64,000 bases of DNA from Palsa-360 sp963719875 (GCA_963719875.1 CAVRDJ010000002.1:2356001-2420000), one strand, 5' to 3'; numbered from the stretch's first letter, positions 43,617-52,641 are shown. Notes: generated by a model from the letters alone, not told the origin. A program made the numbers and translations.

Positions 43617-44207
43617 TCCTCAAGGTCGCAGAAAGCATGAGAAAGAACGTTTGGCTAATACAAATCGGTGAGTCGGCTCGCATGGTTTTCCTCCTTATGG
43701 GTTTGCCGAAGCGTCAAGGCTAGACAGGCAGTGATCGGACCGTAACTTGAGATGTTCCAAGAAGAAAGCGAAAGTTTTGGATTGAGGCAATAAGTCTTTT
43801 CAATTTGCAGGTGTTTCGACAGGCTGGCGTATGCGCTTACTTGGCGCAAAGACCAAGCAGCCAATGGCAGGGAAGAAATACTTCCCCGAGTCCTCGTCTT
43901 GAAAGGACCGGTTCGCATCTGCACATGCTCACTTGGCTGTGTGCTTGGCTTGAAGACAGAAACGCCAAAGAAAACCGCTGCTTTACGAAAGTCCCCTGAA
44001 CCATGCCAAGACACACGCCCTTACTTGAGGCGGATGCTAGTTCTAATAATTCAGGTTGTCAATAATTAATAATTTGTATATCTCAGCTTGGCCGACAGTA
44101 GGAAATAAGAGCCTCTTATCCTTCCCAGCACCGCCCAGTCGACCGTGATTCTCCTTCTTGATTCAAACAGTCTGGGCTCCATGTGGCTGATGGCGTTGGG
44201 GATGGCG
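43617..44207. repeat. 591-bp direct repeat, copy A (promoter, leader and first codons of receptor 1)
   Basis: Matches 48024-48614 base for base except one visible difference (43629 A versus 48036 G). It contains a promoter, a ~340-base leader, an AAGGAGG ribosome site and the first ~22 codons of the reading frame of receptor 1. The offset between copies is 4407 bp, exactly one receptor unit. Confidence 0.95.
44034..44062 (-). promoter_or_regulatory. Putative promoter of receptor 1 inside repeat copy A
   Basis: Minus strand: TTGACA (44062-44057), 17-base spacer, TAGCAT (44039-44034). It lies in an AT-rich patch in otherwise GC-rich DNA. The transcript would carry a leader of about 340 bases before ATG 43683. 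Confidence 0.65.
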
Positions 44208-44208
44208 T

Positions 44209-44325
44209 AAGGCGGAGATCGAGGCCAACAACACGGTCTGGCTCGGCTCGCGCTTTACCGAGCACATCGTGGCCATCCACTTTTATCCACACGGCTACAC
44301 GGCAGACGCGTCTCCGCTGCCGTAG
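44209..44325 (+). pseudogene. Fragment of an unknown coding sequence
   Basis: Reading on the plus strand gives 38 codons (KAEIEANNTVWLGSRFTEHI, then VAIHFYPHGYTADASPLP and a stop) with coding-like composition but no start and a stop just upstream at 44188. It begins right where the repeat ends, so the repeat may have cut into a former gene. I do not recognise the family. Confidence 0.3.
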
Positions 44326-44331
44326 TTTCAC

Positions 44332-44363
44332 TAGAAAACAAGAGGGCGGCTTGCGCCGCCCTC
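44332..44363 (-). terminator. Terminator of receptor gene 2
   Basis: GAGGGCGGC and GCCGCCCTC pair as a 9-bp stem around TTGC (44342-44363); on the minus strand TTGTTTTCT follows. It lies 65 bases after the stop of the receptor gene at 44428. Confidence 0.8.
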
Positions 44364-44427
44364 CTCGGATCAAACGTTGCGGTTAGAAGTTTAAGTTCAC
44401 AGATGGACTTGCGCTGTGGGGCGCGGG

Positions 44428-47400
44428 TTAGAAGTAAACCTTCCCGGCCAATTGAATTCTGCGTGGGGGAAGGGTTGTGGTCACAGCACCAAAATTGCCT
44501 GCACTGATGTCCGTGATCACGCCATTTGGATCGTACTGGGTGTGGTTAAATAAGTTGTAGAACTCGATCCTTAGTTCGAACTTCTTGCTCTCCGTGATCT
44601 GCGTATCTTTATAGAGTTGCAAGTCCCACGTATTGATGCCAGGACCCCGGAGTACATTCCGGGGGGCATTCCCGTAAGCGGCGACGCTAGCTGGGGACAC
44701 TCCGCTCCCGGGACAGCCGGGTTTGAGGTTTTCGCAAGGCACTACTGCGAAAGCGCTCGGGTCAAACCAGTTACCCGTGGTATGGGCGTTCAAATAATGT
44801 ACGGGGCTAACCTGATTCGGCCCGTCCCAGCAGGAAAAATCTCCGCCCGTGTTGCACCCTCCTGAGGGCGTGTTTCCGTCCGCGACGTCCAGGGGAAATC
44901 CCGTCTGAAAAGTGGCAATTCCGCCGAGCGTCCAGCCTTTCGTAAGCCTTGACAGCATCTGTCCGTGACCCAAACTGGGTATCTCATAGAAATAGCTGAT
45001 CACGAACCGGTGCCGGGCGTCGAAGATTGAGCTGGCTTTGCCGCACGTCGATAAGCAGTACGGGTTCGCGGCCCGGACGGTGCTGAAGCCGCCAGCACTG
45101 ATGCCGAAAGTGCCAAACGAACTGTTTTCGAAGCCCGATGTATTGTCGATCGAGTGTGAGTAGGTGTAAGAAGCGAGAAACTGCAACCCGTGCGTAAGCC
45201 TCTTGTTCACACTCGCCTGGAGAGAGTGGTAGTGTGAATTTCCATTGCTGAATATCGTGTCGATTGGGCCGTACACAGACGGGTCGTACTGATTGATTAC
45301 GTTCCCGGCCGAGTTAACACCTGTGGCAAGGTTTACCGGCAGGCCCGTCGTGAGGTGATGGCCCACCGATCCCACGTAACTCAGCGTCAAAAGCATGCTT
45401 CTTGCAATTTGCCGATCGATCGTGAGATTGTAATTCTCGCCCAAGGGGTCCCTCGTGCCGGCATCTAACACGGCGCAGCACCCACCGAAGATGGGCAAGT
45501 TTCCACTAGCCGGAGTAAACGCCGCGTTGGCCGATGCGGTGTAGGGGAAGGGGTTTGTCAGAGTACATCCCGGCCCCGTGCAAAGAAAGCCGGTTGAAAT
45601 GTCCTGGAACGGATTAGCAAAGCTTGGGTTAACGCTCTGTAGAGGGGGCTGCCCTGGTCTTTGCACCCCAATGGACTCCGAAATCGCAAAGGGCGGCATG
45701 CCGGTCACTTGGTTGCCCTGCTCGGTTTCAGACCGGTCATAGTAGATGCCAAAACCGCCCCGAATGCTGGTCTTGCCCGGACCGCCTGTTAGCCAGCCTC
45801 CCCAATTCGGGCTATAGCTAAAACCGAATCGTGGTCCAAACTGTCTGAACGGGTACGTCGCGCCTGCAGCGTGGACTCCAGGATCGCCCTCGTAGACCAC
45901 TCCGACAGGCGCGTTCGGGAAGACGACCGATTGCTGGCCCGCTCGGAATGCGACTTGGCCATGGTGGCCGTACGCGATGTTGATCATCGGCGTGTCGACC
46001 GTCCAGCCCAGTCCGTAGGTCAGTGTCAAATTTGGCCGGAGTCTGTACTGGTCCTGAACGTAGCTGTAATATTGCTGGGCTCTGGCATCCTCTATACCGC
46101 CACTCCCCTGGAGGTAGCGCGTCGGGATACCCAAAAGAAAATCCGCCCCGGCATAGCCTGTGCTATAAGTGCCATACGAGCGGAACGTGATCGCTCCATT
46201 GTTACTATTCAAAGTTGGGTTGTACGAACCCCACCGACGCATGTCAAACCCAAACTTCAAAGTGTGGTTTCCCAGAATAAGGGAGAAATTGTCTGAGGCC
46301 TGATACACGGTGTCGAGTCGCGGCTGAGGACCAAATTGGGAGAAACCAAGGTGGAAAAAACCATTTCCAATATCAATATAGGGGAAACCCGCCCCAGCCA
46401 CGTCTTGCGGTGTAATGCCAAAGCCGGCTGACGAAGGCAGGGTCGGCGTCGTGGGCTCCACGGCGTCGTAGTTGAATCGATTGTAACCGCCTCGCAACTC
46501 ATTCAGCATGTGATCGTTGAAGGTATGTGTCCAAGCCAAGGATATGAACTTGAAGTGCTCTTTGTCGGTCTCACCGAATCCCGGAAGGGTAGCGCCCGCG
46601 AATGGCAGAACATCGACAACAGGAAAACGCTCACCAACCCAAGTACCCCACAGGGAATCCTTGGAATTAAAGGTTTGGTCAATACGCACAATATATTGAT
46701 CGTCGGTAATGTGTTCCGTGGCATCCCAATTGAATGTCACGCCGCCCGGGGACGGTAGCGGTACATATTTAGAAACCAATCCCATCGAAAATGTGCTGAA
46801 ATCCTGCGTCGGGATGATACCGCTGGCGAATAGCGCGCTGTATGGCGTTCCGGCAGCACACTTTGCGCCGCTTGGTGGGCAGGGATCCCCCCATAACGGA
46901 AATGGAGACGGGTGTGAACTGGCAACGAGGGAGGAATTATCCGCGGCACGAAACGTACCTGCAAGTTGATCCTGAGTGTACACAATTGGACTCACGGAAC
47001 CTGAAGAACCCCCATTGGCCGAAGGCCGGCTGGCGCGGCGACCTTTGTAGGAGACGAAGAAAAAGGTATGATCCTTGATGACGGGCCCGCCGATAGTCCC
47101 ACCAAATTCGTTTTGATGGTACGTCTGTCGATCGTGGGTGTGGGCGTCCTTCCCGTTCAGAAATGTGTCGCGATAAAAGTCGTAGGCGTCGCCGTGGAAG
47201 GAGTTCGTCCCCGACTTGATAAGGGCGGACACGATGGCCCCTGAACTCCGGGCATATTCGGGATTGAGTGTGCTTGTAACCATGCGGAACTCAGCAATGG
47301 CATCTGGAGGCGGGATGAAAGTCGTTTCATTTAGAACAATATCGTTTGTATCCGTCCCGTCAATCAGAAATACGTTGAATTGCGATTCGCCTCCATTCGT

Positions 47401-48090
47401 GGCAAAGTCGGTATGCCCGTTGGCGCCCATGCGGTCGGCACCACCCACGACACCGGGTTCCAGTTGTTGCAAGTTGACAAAGTCCCGGCCAATCAGTGGC
47501 ATGTTGACGATTTGGTTCGAGTCGACAACCATCCCTAATTGCGCGGAGCTGGTATCCACTTGGACTCCGCTCGCCTCCACTTCGACTAGCTCGGTCACTG
47601 CGCCAACAGTCAGTTGAATGTCTTGCGTGTAGACCGTGTTGATGTCCAAGTGAATCCGCGTCGCTGTGAACACTTTGAACCCGGTCTTCTCTGCCTTGAC
47701 CGCATAGTCCCCGACCGCCAGTTGGAGGAACGAGTAGGTGCCTTCTTGGCGCGTCTTTACCTGTTGCACGACGTTCGTCGCCATGTTCGTCGCGGTCACA
47801 GCAACGTCGGGAACCACACCCCCGCTTGAGTCCGTGATGATTCCTCGAATGCTACCGTAAAGACTCTGGGCCTTGGCGGTGCCCGGCGACATAAACAGGA
47901 ATACGCACAGAGTCAGCACGCACACTGGAAGAGTCAGAGGCATTGACCCAAAACGAATCCGCGCGGCGGCCTTGTGGACCCTAGCGAACCGAGATGACAT
48001 AGCCTCGGTACACTTGATTCCAGTCCTCAAGGTCGCGGAAAGCATGAGAAAGAACGTTTGGCTAATACAAATCGGTGAGTCGGCTCGCAT
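44428..48090 (-). CDS. TonB-dependent receptor with carboxypeptidase-regulatory-like N domain (Oar-like), copy 2
   Basis: 1220 residues. ATG 48090 is preceded by AAGGAGG (7-base spacing) within the shared repeat, and no internal ATG (48000, 47943) has a comparable site. This leaves a 50-residue stretch before the hydrophobic signal core (LTLPVCVLTLCVFLFMSPGTAKAQ). Then follow the regulatory-like sandwich (LYGSIRGIITDSSGGVVPDV), plug (DSNQIVNMPLIGRDFVNLQQL) and barrel, ending RIQLAGKVYF. Beyond the first 22 codons it is clearly different from receptor 1 in sequence and shorter, so ligands probably differ. A terminator follows. It is bracketed by the 591-bp direct repeats. Confidence 0.88.
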   Translation of the reverse strand: MRADSPICISQTFFLMLSATLRTGIKCTEAMSSRFARVHKAAARIRFGSMPLTLPVCVLTLCVFLFMSPGTAKAQSLYGSIRGIITDSSGGVVPDVAVTATNMATNVVQQVKTRQEGTYSFLQLAVGDYAVKAEKTGFKVFTATRIHLDINTVYTQDIQLTVGAVTELVEVEASGVQVDTSSAQLGMVVDSNQIVNMPLIGRDFVNLQQLEPGVVGGADRMGANGHTDFATNGGESQFNVFLIDGTDTNDIVLNETTFIPPPDAIAEFRMVTSTLNPEYARSSGAIVSALIKSGTNSFHGDAYDFYRDTFLNGKDAHTHDRQTYHQNEFGGTIGGPVIKDHTFFFVSYKGRRASRPSANGGSSGSVSPIVYTQDQLAGTFRAADNSSLVASSHPSPFPLWGDPCPPSGAKCAAGTPYSALFASGIIPTQDFSTFSMGLVSKYVPLPSPGGVTFNWDATEHITDDQYIVRIDQTFNSKDSLWGTWVGERFPVVDVLPFAGATLPGFGETDKEHFKFISLAWTHTFNDHMLNELRGGYNRFNYDAVEPTTPTLPSSAGFGITPQDVAGAGFPYIDIGNGFFHLGFSQFGPQPRLDTVYQASDNFSLILGNHTLKFGFDMRRWGSYNPTLNSNNGAITFRSYGTYSTGYAGADFLLGIPTRYLQGSGGIEDARAQQYYSYVQDQYRLRPNLTLTYGLGWTVDTPMINIAYGHHGQVAFRAGQQSVVFPNAPVGVVYEGDPGVHAAGATYPFRQFGPRFGFSYSPNWGGWLTGGPGKTSIRGGFGIYYDRSETEQGNQVTGMPPFAISESIGVQRPGQPPLQSVNPSFANPFQDISTGFLCTGPGCTLTNPFPYTASANAAFTPASGNLPIFGGCCAVLDAGTRDPLGENYNLTIDRQIARSMLLTLSYVGSVGHHLTTGLPVNLATGVNSAGNVINQYDPSVYGPIDTIFSNGNSHYHSLQASVNKRLTHGLQFLASYTYSHSIDNTSGFENSSFGTFGISAGGFSTVRAANPYCLSTCGKASSIFDARHRFVISYFYEIPSLGHGQMLSRLTKGWTLGGIATFQTGFPLDVADGNTPSGGCNTGGDFSCWDGPNQVSPVHYLNAHTTGNWFDPSAFAVVPCENLKPGCPGSGVSPASVAAYGNAPRNVLRGPGINTWDLQLYKDTQITESKKFELRIEFYNLFNHTQYDPNGVITDISAGNFGAVTTTLPPRRIQLAGKVYF

Positions 48091-48614
48091 GGTTTTCCTC
48101 CTTATGGGTTTGCCGAAGCGTCAAGGCTAGACAGGCAGTGATCGGACCGTAACTTGAGATGTTCCAAGAAGAAAGCGAAAGTTTTGGATTGAGGCAATAA
48201 GTCTTTTCAATTTGCAGGTGTTTCGACAGGCTGGCGTATGCGCTTACTTGGCGCAAAGACCAAGCAGCCAATGGCAGGGAAGAAATACTTCCCCGAGTCC
48301 TCGTCTTGAAAGGACCGGTTCGCATCTGCACATGCTCACTTGGCTGTGTGCTTGGCTTGAAGACAGAAACGCCAAAGAAAACCGCTGCTTTACGAAAGTC
48401 CCCTGAACCATGCCAAGACACACGCCCTTACTTGAGGCGGATGCTAGTTCTAATAATTCAGGTTGTCAATAATTAATAATTTGTATATCTCAGCTTGGCC
48501 GACAGTAGGAAATAAGAGCCTCTTATCCTTCCCAGCACCGCCCAGTCGACCGTGATTCTCCTTCTTGATTCAAACAGTCTGGGCTCCATGTGGCTGATGG
48601 CGTTGGGGATGGCG
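48024..48614. repeat. 591-bp direct repeat, copy B (promoter, leader and first codons of receptor 2)
   Basis: Second copy of the block described at 43617. It includes the same promoter, leader, ribosome site and first ~22 codons, here for receptor 2. Sequence beyond 48614 differs completely from that beyond copy A. The remaining bases to the thiL end (48615-48735) show no gene. Confidence 0.95.
48441..48469 (-). promoter_or_regulatory. Putative promoter of receptor 2 inside repeat copy B
   Basis: Same boxes as in copy A: TTGACA (48469-48464), 17-base spacer, TAGCAT (48446-48441) on the minus strand. Both receptors should therefore respond to the same transcription and leader signals. Confidence 0.65.
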
Positions 48615-48735
48615 CAAAGCGGGATTTGCCGGCACAAATCCGCCGTACCAAATCTGGGTACCTTTGATTGCCCGGCGCGGGAACTCCAGCCGACCGGCGG
48701 GACCTGACATTTACTCGCACATTTCGGTTTTGGGT

Positions 48736-49791
48736 CTATCTCCGGCGGAACGGATCCCATCCCCTCGGCAGGAGTGGCTTGGACTGTCCATTTGCATCCA
48801 CAAGGAAAACCTTCTTTGAGCGTGTGATTTCGCCGATGACGGTCACGGGAATTCCCCCCAATTTGCGCGGCAGGCGACCGGAAAATCTCTTCGGTACGGT
48901 GAATAGCAGCTCATAATCCTCGCCGCCGTTAAGGGCCAGATGTAATGGGTCGAGACCGCGCCGCTGCAATTCTGGCGGGATTCTGACCACCGGGATTTTC
49001 GGCGCCCACACAACGGCGCCGACCCCGCTGGCCTTGCAGATGTGCTCCAGCTCGGTCGAAAGTCCATCCGAGGTGTCGATCATCGACGAGGCATATCGAC
49101 GGGCAGCAAGCCACTCCCCCAACGCCAGCCGCGGCTCCGGGTAAAAATGCTTCTTCAAGAGCCTGGTCCAGCGCTTCTGCGTGTGCAATTTCTTCAACAT
49201 CAGGCGCAAGCCTAGCTCAGCCTCTCCTAGTCTTCCGCTGACGCACAGCATGTCACCCGGCCTTGCACCGGACCGCAGAATTGCCTTGCCCCGATCGATT
49301 TCGCCCACAACGGTGAGGCTGATCACGACTTCCGGGTATTTCGTAGTATCGCCTCCAGCCAGGATCACGCCGAATCGGCGAGCAGCCCTCCTCATACCGT
49401 CGAGGAAATCGTCAAGCCATGCCTGGGCGCAGGCGTCCGGAAGCCCCATGGTCAAGAAAAAGTATCGCGGTCGCGCTCCCATGGCGGCGATGTCGCTCGT
49501 GGCGCGAGCGAGCGCCTTGTAGCCGACGGCCTTCGGCGCCTGAAACTTTCGGAGAAAGTGCACGTTTTCGAGAAACGCGTCCGTCGTGACGACCCATTCG
49601 CCGCCAGCGCTTGGGCGCAGAACTGCGGCATCGTCGCCCATCCCGGTGCGCAGGCCGTAATCTTGTAGGCGGGCTCCCAGTCGCCGACGCGCCGAAGCCG
49701 GCGCCATGGCGACGGAGCGTTGAGCCCCGACCCGGGCGGAAAAGAACAGCCGGCGCACCCGATCGATCAGTTGATCTTCGCTGACCATCAT
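48736..49791 (-). CDS. thiL: Thiamine-monophosphate kinase
   Basis: 351 residues from ATG 49791; the in-frame TTG at 49821 lacks a ribosome site. Motifs of ThiL, a PurM-like ATP-dependent kinase: GMGDDAAVLRPS near residue 50, VVTTDAFLENVHF, ATSDIAAMGARPRYFFLTMGLP, GGDTTKYPEVVISLTVVGE and the SSMIDTSDGLSTELEHIC and LNGGEDYELLFTVP segments. It phosphorylates thiamine monophosphate to the diphosphate cofactor in the cytoplasm. No other thi genes or TPP riboswitch are in the window. The gene is divergent from the M23 peptidase gene across a 275-base gap. Confidence 0.93.
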   Translation of the reverse strand: MMVSEDQLIDRVRRLFFSARVGAQRSVAMAPASARRRLGARLQDYGLRTGMGDDAAVLRPSAGGEWVVTTDAFLENVHFLRKFQAPKAVGYKALARATSDIAAMGARPRYFFLTMGLPDACAQAWLDDFLDGMRRAARRFGVILAGGDTTKYPEVVISLTVVGEIDRGKAILRSGARPGDMLCVSGRLGEAELGLRLMLKKLHTQKRWTRLLKKHFYPEPRLALGEWLAARRYASSMIDTSDGLSTELEHICKASGVGAVVWAPKIPVVRIPPELQRRGLDPLHLALNGGEDYELLFTVPKRFSGRLPRKLGGIPVTVIGEITRSKKVFLVDANGQSKPLLPRGWDPFRRR

Positions 49792-50066
49792 TTGCCCGTC
49801 AGTACAGTTGTCCAAAACCAATTTTCTGTGGTTCCATAGATGACATCTTAGGGTATGGTTGCCGATCGCGTAAGGGTTTCGAACGTCTTGAACCGGGAAT
49901 TTAAGGGTTGACTCTGCCTAAGTCTGAAACTAGACTGGGCGCGGGTTTGGTATCGTACCGCTGCTTCCGGTTCACACGGCTTGATTATTGGCATGAGTCG
50001 CTCAGGGGATGATCGGCTCCAGCTCCCTCGAAAGTAAAGTAAGTTTTGCTTGAGAGATTTCAGACT

Positions 50067-50951
50067 ATGAAGCCTGAAGCCTATACATTTTTTGTTGCCT
50101 CCAACCGGAAGGGAAGCTTCCGCAAGGTCACGCTTCCCGGCTACGTGCTGCATTTGCTGGTCATCCTGGCCGTCGTGGGCGGCGTGACGGTTATTGCGGC
50201 GGCCGGTTCCTATACGCGCATGCTCTGGAAAGTGGGTAATTACAATACTCTTCGCCGCCAGCAGGACACCCTCAAGCACAATTACGAGAAGTTGCAATCC
50301 AGCGTCAAGGACACCAACGAGCGAATGGATTCCTTGCAATCGCTGGCCACCGAAGTAGCCATGACCTACGGTTTCATGCGCTTTCGGCAGAGCCCGTTCG
50401 GCGTGAACGAATCTCCGCAGGCATTGAACGGCAAGTTTGAACAATCTGTGGCGCAATTCAATTTCCTGGAAAGAAATGTCGGCGAGGCGGCTCTTCCGAT
50501 GGGAAGCCCGCAGCTGCTCTCTTCCGCGGGCTTGGCTGACTTGACTTCCACGCCGACTCTGTGGCCGGTGATTGGCCATCTGACGGGCAGCTTTGGTGAG
50601 CGCATGGACCCGTTCAGCGGAGAAGGCGCGTTCCACACGGGCGTGGACATCTCATCCCAATACGGCGATTCCGTGCGAGTCTCCGCCGACGGTGTTGTCA
50701 TCGAGGCCGACGAACGCGCCGGCTACGGACGGCTGGTCGTCGTCGATCACGGATTTGGCTTGACGACCTATTACGGCCATCTTTCGAGCCTCCACGTCCT
50801 CGTAGGTCAGCAACTCAGACGCGGCGACTCGGTTGGCAATGTCGGCGTCAGCGGACGTTCCACCGGTCCTCACGTCCACTACGAAGTTCGCATCAATGGC
50901 GCGCCGGTCAACCCGATGCGCTACCTACGCCAAGCCTCTGCAGCAGACTGA
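50067..50951 (+). CDS. Membrane-anchored M23 (LytM-type) peptidase
   Basis: 294 residues from ATG 50067. One membrane helix (26-47) is followed by a coiled coil (NYNTLRRQQDTLKHNYEKLQ, 58-95) and a C-terminal M23 domain. Zinc ligands H190 and D194 (HTGVD) and H271 of HVHY (269-272) are all present, so it should be an active endopeptidase that cuts peptidoglycan cross-links. Such coiled-coil plus LytM proteins often act in cell division or shape, in the periplasm. The start has only a weak GAGAG ribosome site; an upstream TTG (50046) adds seven residues. Confidence 0.9.
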   Translation: MKPEAYTFFVASNRKGSFRKVTLPGYVLHLLVILAVVGGVTVIAAAGSYTRMLWKVGNYNTLRRQQDTLKHNYEKLQSSVKDTNERMDSLQSLATEVAMTYGFMRFRQSPFGVNESPQALNGKFEQSVAQFNFLERNVGEAALPMGSPQLLSSAGLADLTSTPTLWPVIGHLTGSFGERMDPFSGEGAFHTGVDISSQYGDSVRVSADGVVIEADERAGYGRLVVVDHGFGLTTYYGHLSSLHVLVGQQLRRGDSVGNVGVSGRSTGPHVHYEVRINGAPVNPMRYLRQASAAD

Positions 50952-50998
50952 TTCTCTTCTTTCAGACCTCACTTTGTGAAAGTCCCCCAACGATTTTA

Positions 50999-51070
50999 GT
51001 AGCGCGAGCTTCAGCTTGCGGGGGTTCGTCCTTGCAAGGACCAAAACCCGCAGGCTGAAGCCCGCGCTAC
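50999..51070. repeat. GTAGC paired-hairpin repeat
   Basis: GTAGCGCGAGCTTCAGCTTG to AAGCCCGCGCTAC, with spacer CGTCCTTGCAAGGACCA that is itself a dyad. It lies between the convergent M23 and 51093 genes, again at a likely stop position. Confidence 0.8.
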
Positions 51071-51092
51071 GCAAAGCCGTGGCGGCCTCAAA

Positions 51093-52103
51093 TTATTGCG
51101 GTTTTCGTGTTTCGCCGAGTTTCAATATGTCCGGAGTCAGCTCAACTAAAATGCGAACCCGCTCCGCCGCCTGCGTGACTTCCGCGGTAGTCAACAAAGT
51201 CTGAAGCAAGGCGAGGGCTTTGGGGTCCATCGACTGGCGCGTTTTGGGACTTTCAAGCCCCGCAGTTCCGACCATCCGCAAAACTTCCAGCGCGGACTTG
51301 AGTTGCAGCGCGTCCGTGCTGTTGTCACATTCCCCCTCGAGCGAGATGCGCAGGTTGTCGCCCTCGGGCCTTGCGGCCAGGGTGATCCACTGCACCGACC
51401 GCGCGAGGCTGGCGAGCTGCGTGGACCGCACCCCGCCCGGAGCAAAATTGTCCGGGACCGGCGGCACGCGCGTGATCGCGAACACGGGGGCGCCATCCAG
51501 CCGCGCGGCGCGCTCGCGGGCGGGATCGCCCGAGAGGTCCTCGGAATGCCCGGCGAACAGAGCAGCGATGCTCGGCCCTGCGACGAGCGCGATGCGATGT
51601 TCGTCAAGGAATGTGACGGAATTCCATCCCGTCCGATCGCCCATCGGGAAGAGAAACACGTCGTGCCCTTGCTGGTGATCGAGCTTTCCCTTGCGCGTGG
51701 CGTAGTCGTGAATTTTCGCCCGGTCAAAGCGGCCGTCGGCGATCACCACGCTTTGCCTCGGCTCTTTGCCGGACAGCGCCGGCCACGACGCAATCACTGC
51801 CCGGTCCAAATCCTTTTCAAAATCAAAACCCGTGGAGCGAACAAAATCCGCGTAGTCCTGATTGGGCACGGCGATGGGCCCTTTGTCCGGCCGATGCTGA
51901 TAAAAGGAGGATGTGCGCATGGCGGAGAGATCCATATAGACCAGCGTCGGCGCTCCCGCTGGCAGCGCAGAGAGCAACTCCGGAGCCGAAGAAGCGTGCG
52001 CGGTGGCGCTTCGCCGGAAATTTCCATAGAGCAGCAACGCAGCCGCAATTGCGGCAGTCGCAACACCAGTCGAGATGAGAAGAGTTTTCCGGGGTCGCAG
52101 CAT
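51093..52103 (-). CDS. Unknown membrane-anchored or exported protein
   Basis: 336 residues. One N-terminal hydrophobic helix (LLISTGVATAAIAAALLLYG) acts as anchor or signal. The rest has strands such as GAPTLVYMDLSAMRTSSFYQ, DRAVIASWP, QSVVIADGRFDRAKI and HDVFLFPMG, resembling DUF3352-like proteins in which a predicted exported domain tests 'is this protein's value' style repeats; I cannot assign a function. The C terminus is helical (LLQTLLTTAEVTQAAERVRI). Transcribed away from the tRNA cluster. Confidence 0.6.
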   Translation of the reverse strand: MLRPRKTLLISTGVATAAIAAALLLYGNFRRSATAHASSAPELLSALPAGAPTLVYMDLSAMRTSSFYQHRPDKGPIAVPNQDYADFVRSTGFDFEKDLDRAVIASWPALSGKEPRQSVVIADGRFDRAKIHDYATRKGKLDHQQGHDVFLFPMGDRTGWNSVTFLDEHRIALVAGPSIAALFAGHSEDLSGDPARERAARLDGAPVFAITRVPPVPDNFAPGGVRSTQLASLARSVQWITLAARPEGDNLRISLEGECDNSTDALQLKSALEVLRMVGTAGLESPKTRQSMDPKALALLQTLLTTAEVTQAAERVRILVELTPDILKLGETRKPQ

Positions 52104-52376
52104 TCACGCTCGCTCCCAGTTGCATTCTCTCATTGAAGGTTTGTACGCGCTACGGGCATCGAAAAACTATTTCGTCGCAGAAGCGCTACTGTTTTCTCGA
52201 CGGCTTCCGTCACGTCAGGTAGAGAGAGCCACGAAAATGATTAGTTCCCCTACCAGCACCCATGGGTGTAGAATAAAAATTCCAGCACGGACTCGAAGAT
52301 CGAACGCGGGGATGGGCTCAAAATTGGGCCTATTGGCAAGTAGGCGAGGTTTGCACAGGTCTTCCACAGGGGGTCC
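52104..52376. other. Gap before the tRNA cluster
   Basis: Together with the promoter region below this is a 319-base gap. No gene is supported. The left part should carry the promoter of the gene at 51093; nothing distinctive was seen there. Confidence 0.4.
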
Positions 52377-52405
52377 TTGCAATTTTAGTTCCCTTTTGTT
52401 ATATT
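52377..52405 (+). promoter_or_regulatory. Promoter of the tRNA-tuf cluster
   Basis: TTGCAA (52377-52382), 17-base spacer, TATATT (52400-52405). The tRNA-Thr 5' end lies 18 bases past the -10 box, so a short leader would be removed by RNase P. Confidence 0.75.
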
Positions 52406-52422
52406 TTCTCGGTTTGCGCCGT

Positions 52423-52495
52423 GCTGGCGTAGCTCAGTTGGTAGAGCATCTGATTTGTAATCAGAGGGTCGGGGGTTCAAATCCCTCCGCCAGCT
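52423..52495 (+). tRNA. tRNA-Thr (anticodon TGT)
   Basis: Acceptor arms GCTGGCG and CGCCAGC pair fully. D arm TAGCTCAGTTGGTAGAGCA, anticodon TGT at 52456-52458 in a GATTTGTAATC loop, T arm GGGGGTTCAAATCCC. CCA is not encoded. Confidence 0.97.
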
Positions 52496-52641
52496 CTGCC
52501 AAAATTTTTCGAGTCAGGGGAAGAATCCCAATTGATTGCGGGAGGCAAGTTCCTGCATCGCGAAGCGAGCGTGAAGGTGTCCTTTGTCATCGCAAACTTC
52601 GCGGATGCACTGTGGCCTTCTTCGCTTAATTCCCCCCGTGC

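Noticed and set aside
43655..44014. 119-codon frame present twice (also 48062-48421) in the 591-bp repeat
   Set aside because: Duplicated only because the DNA is; it overlaps the receptor start in another frame and looks like leader RNA, not protein.
49792..50066. TPP riboswitch before thiL
   Set aside because: No CTGAGA-type thi-box core was found in the gap upstream of thiL.
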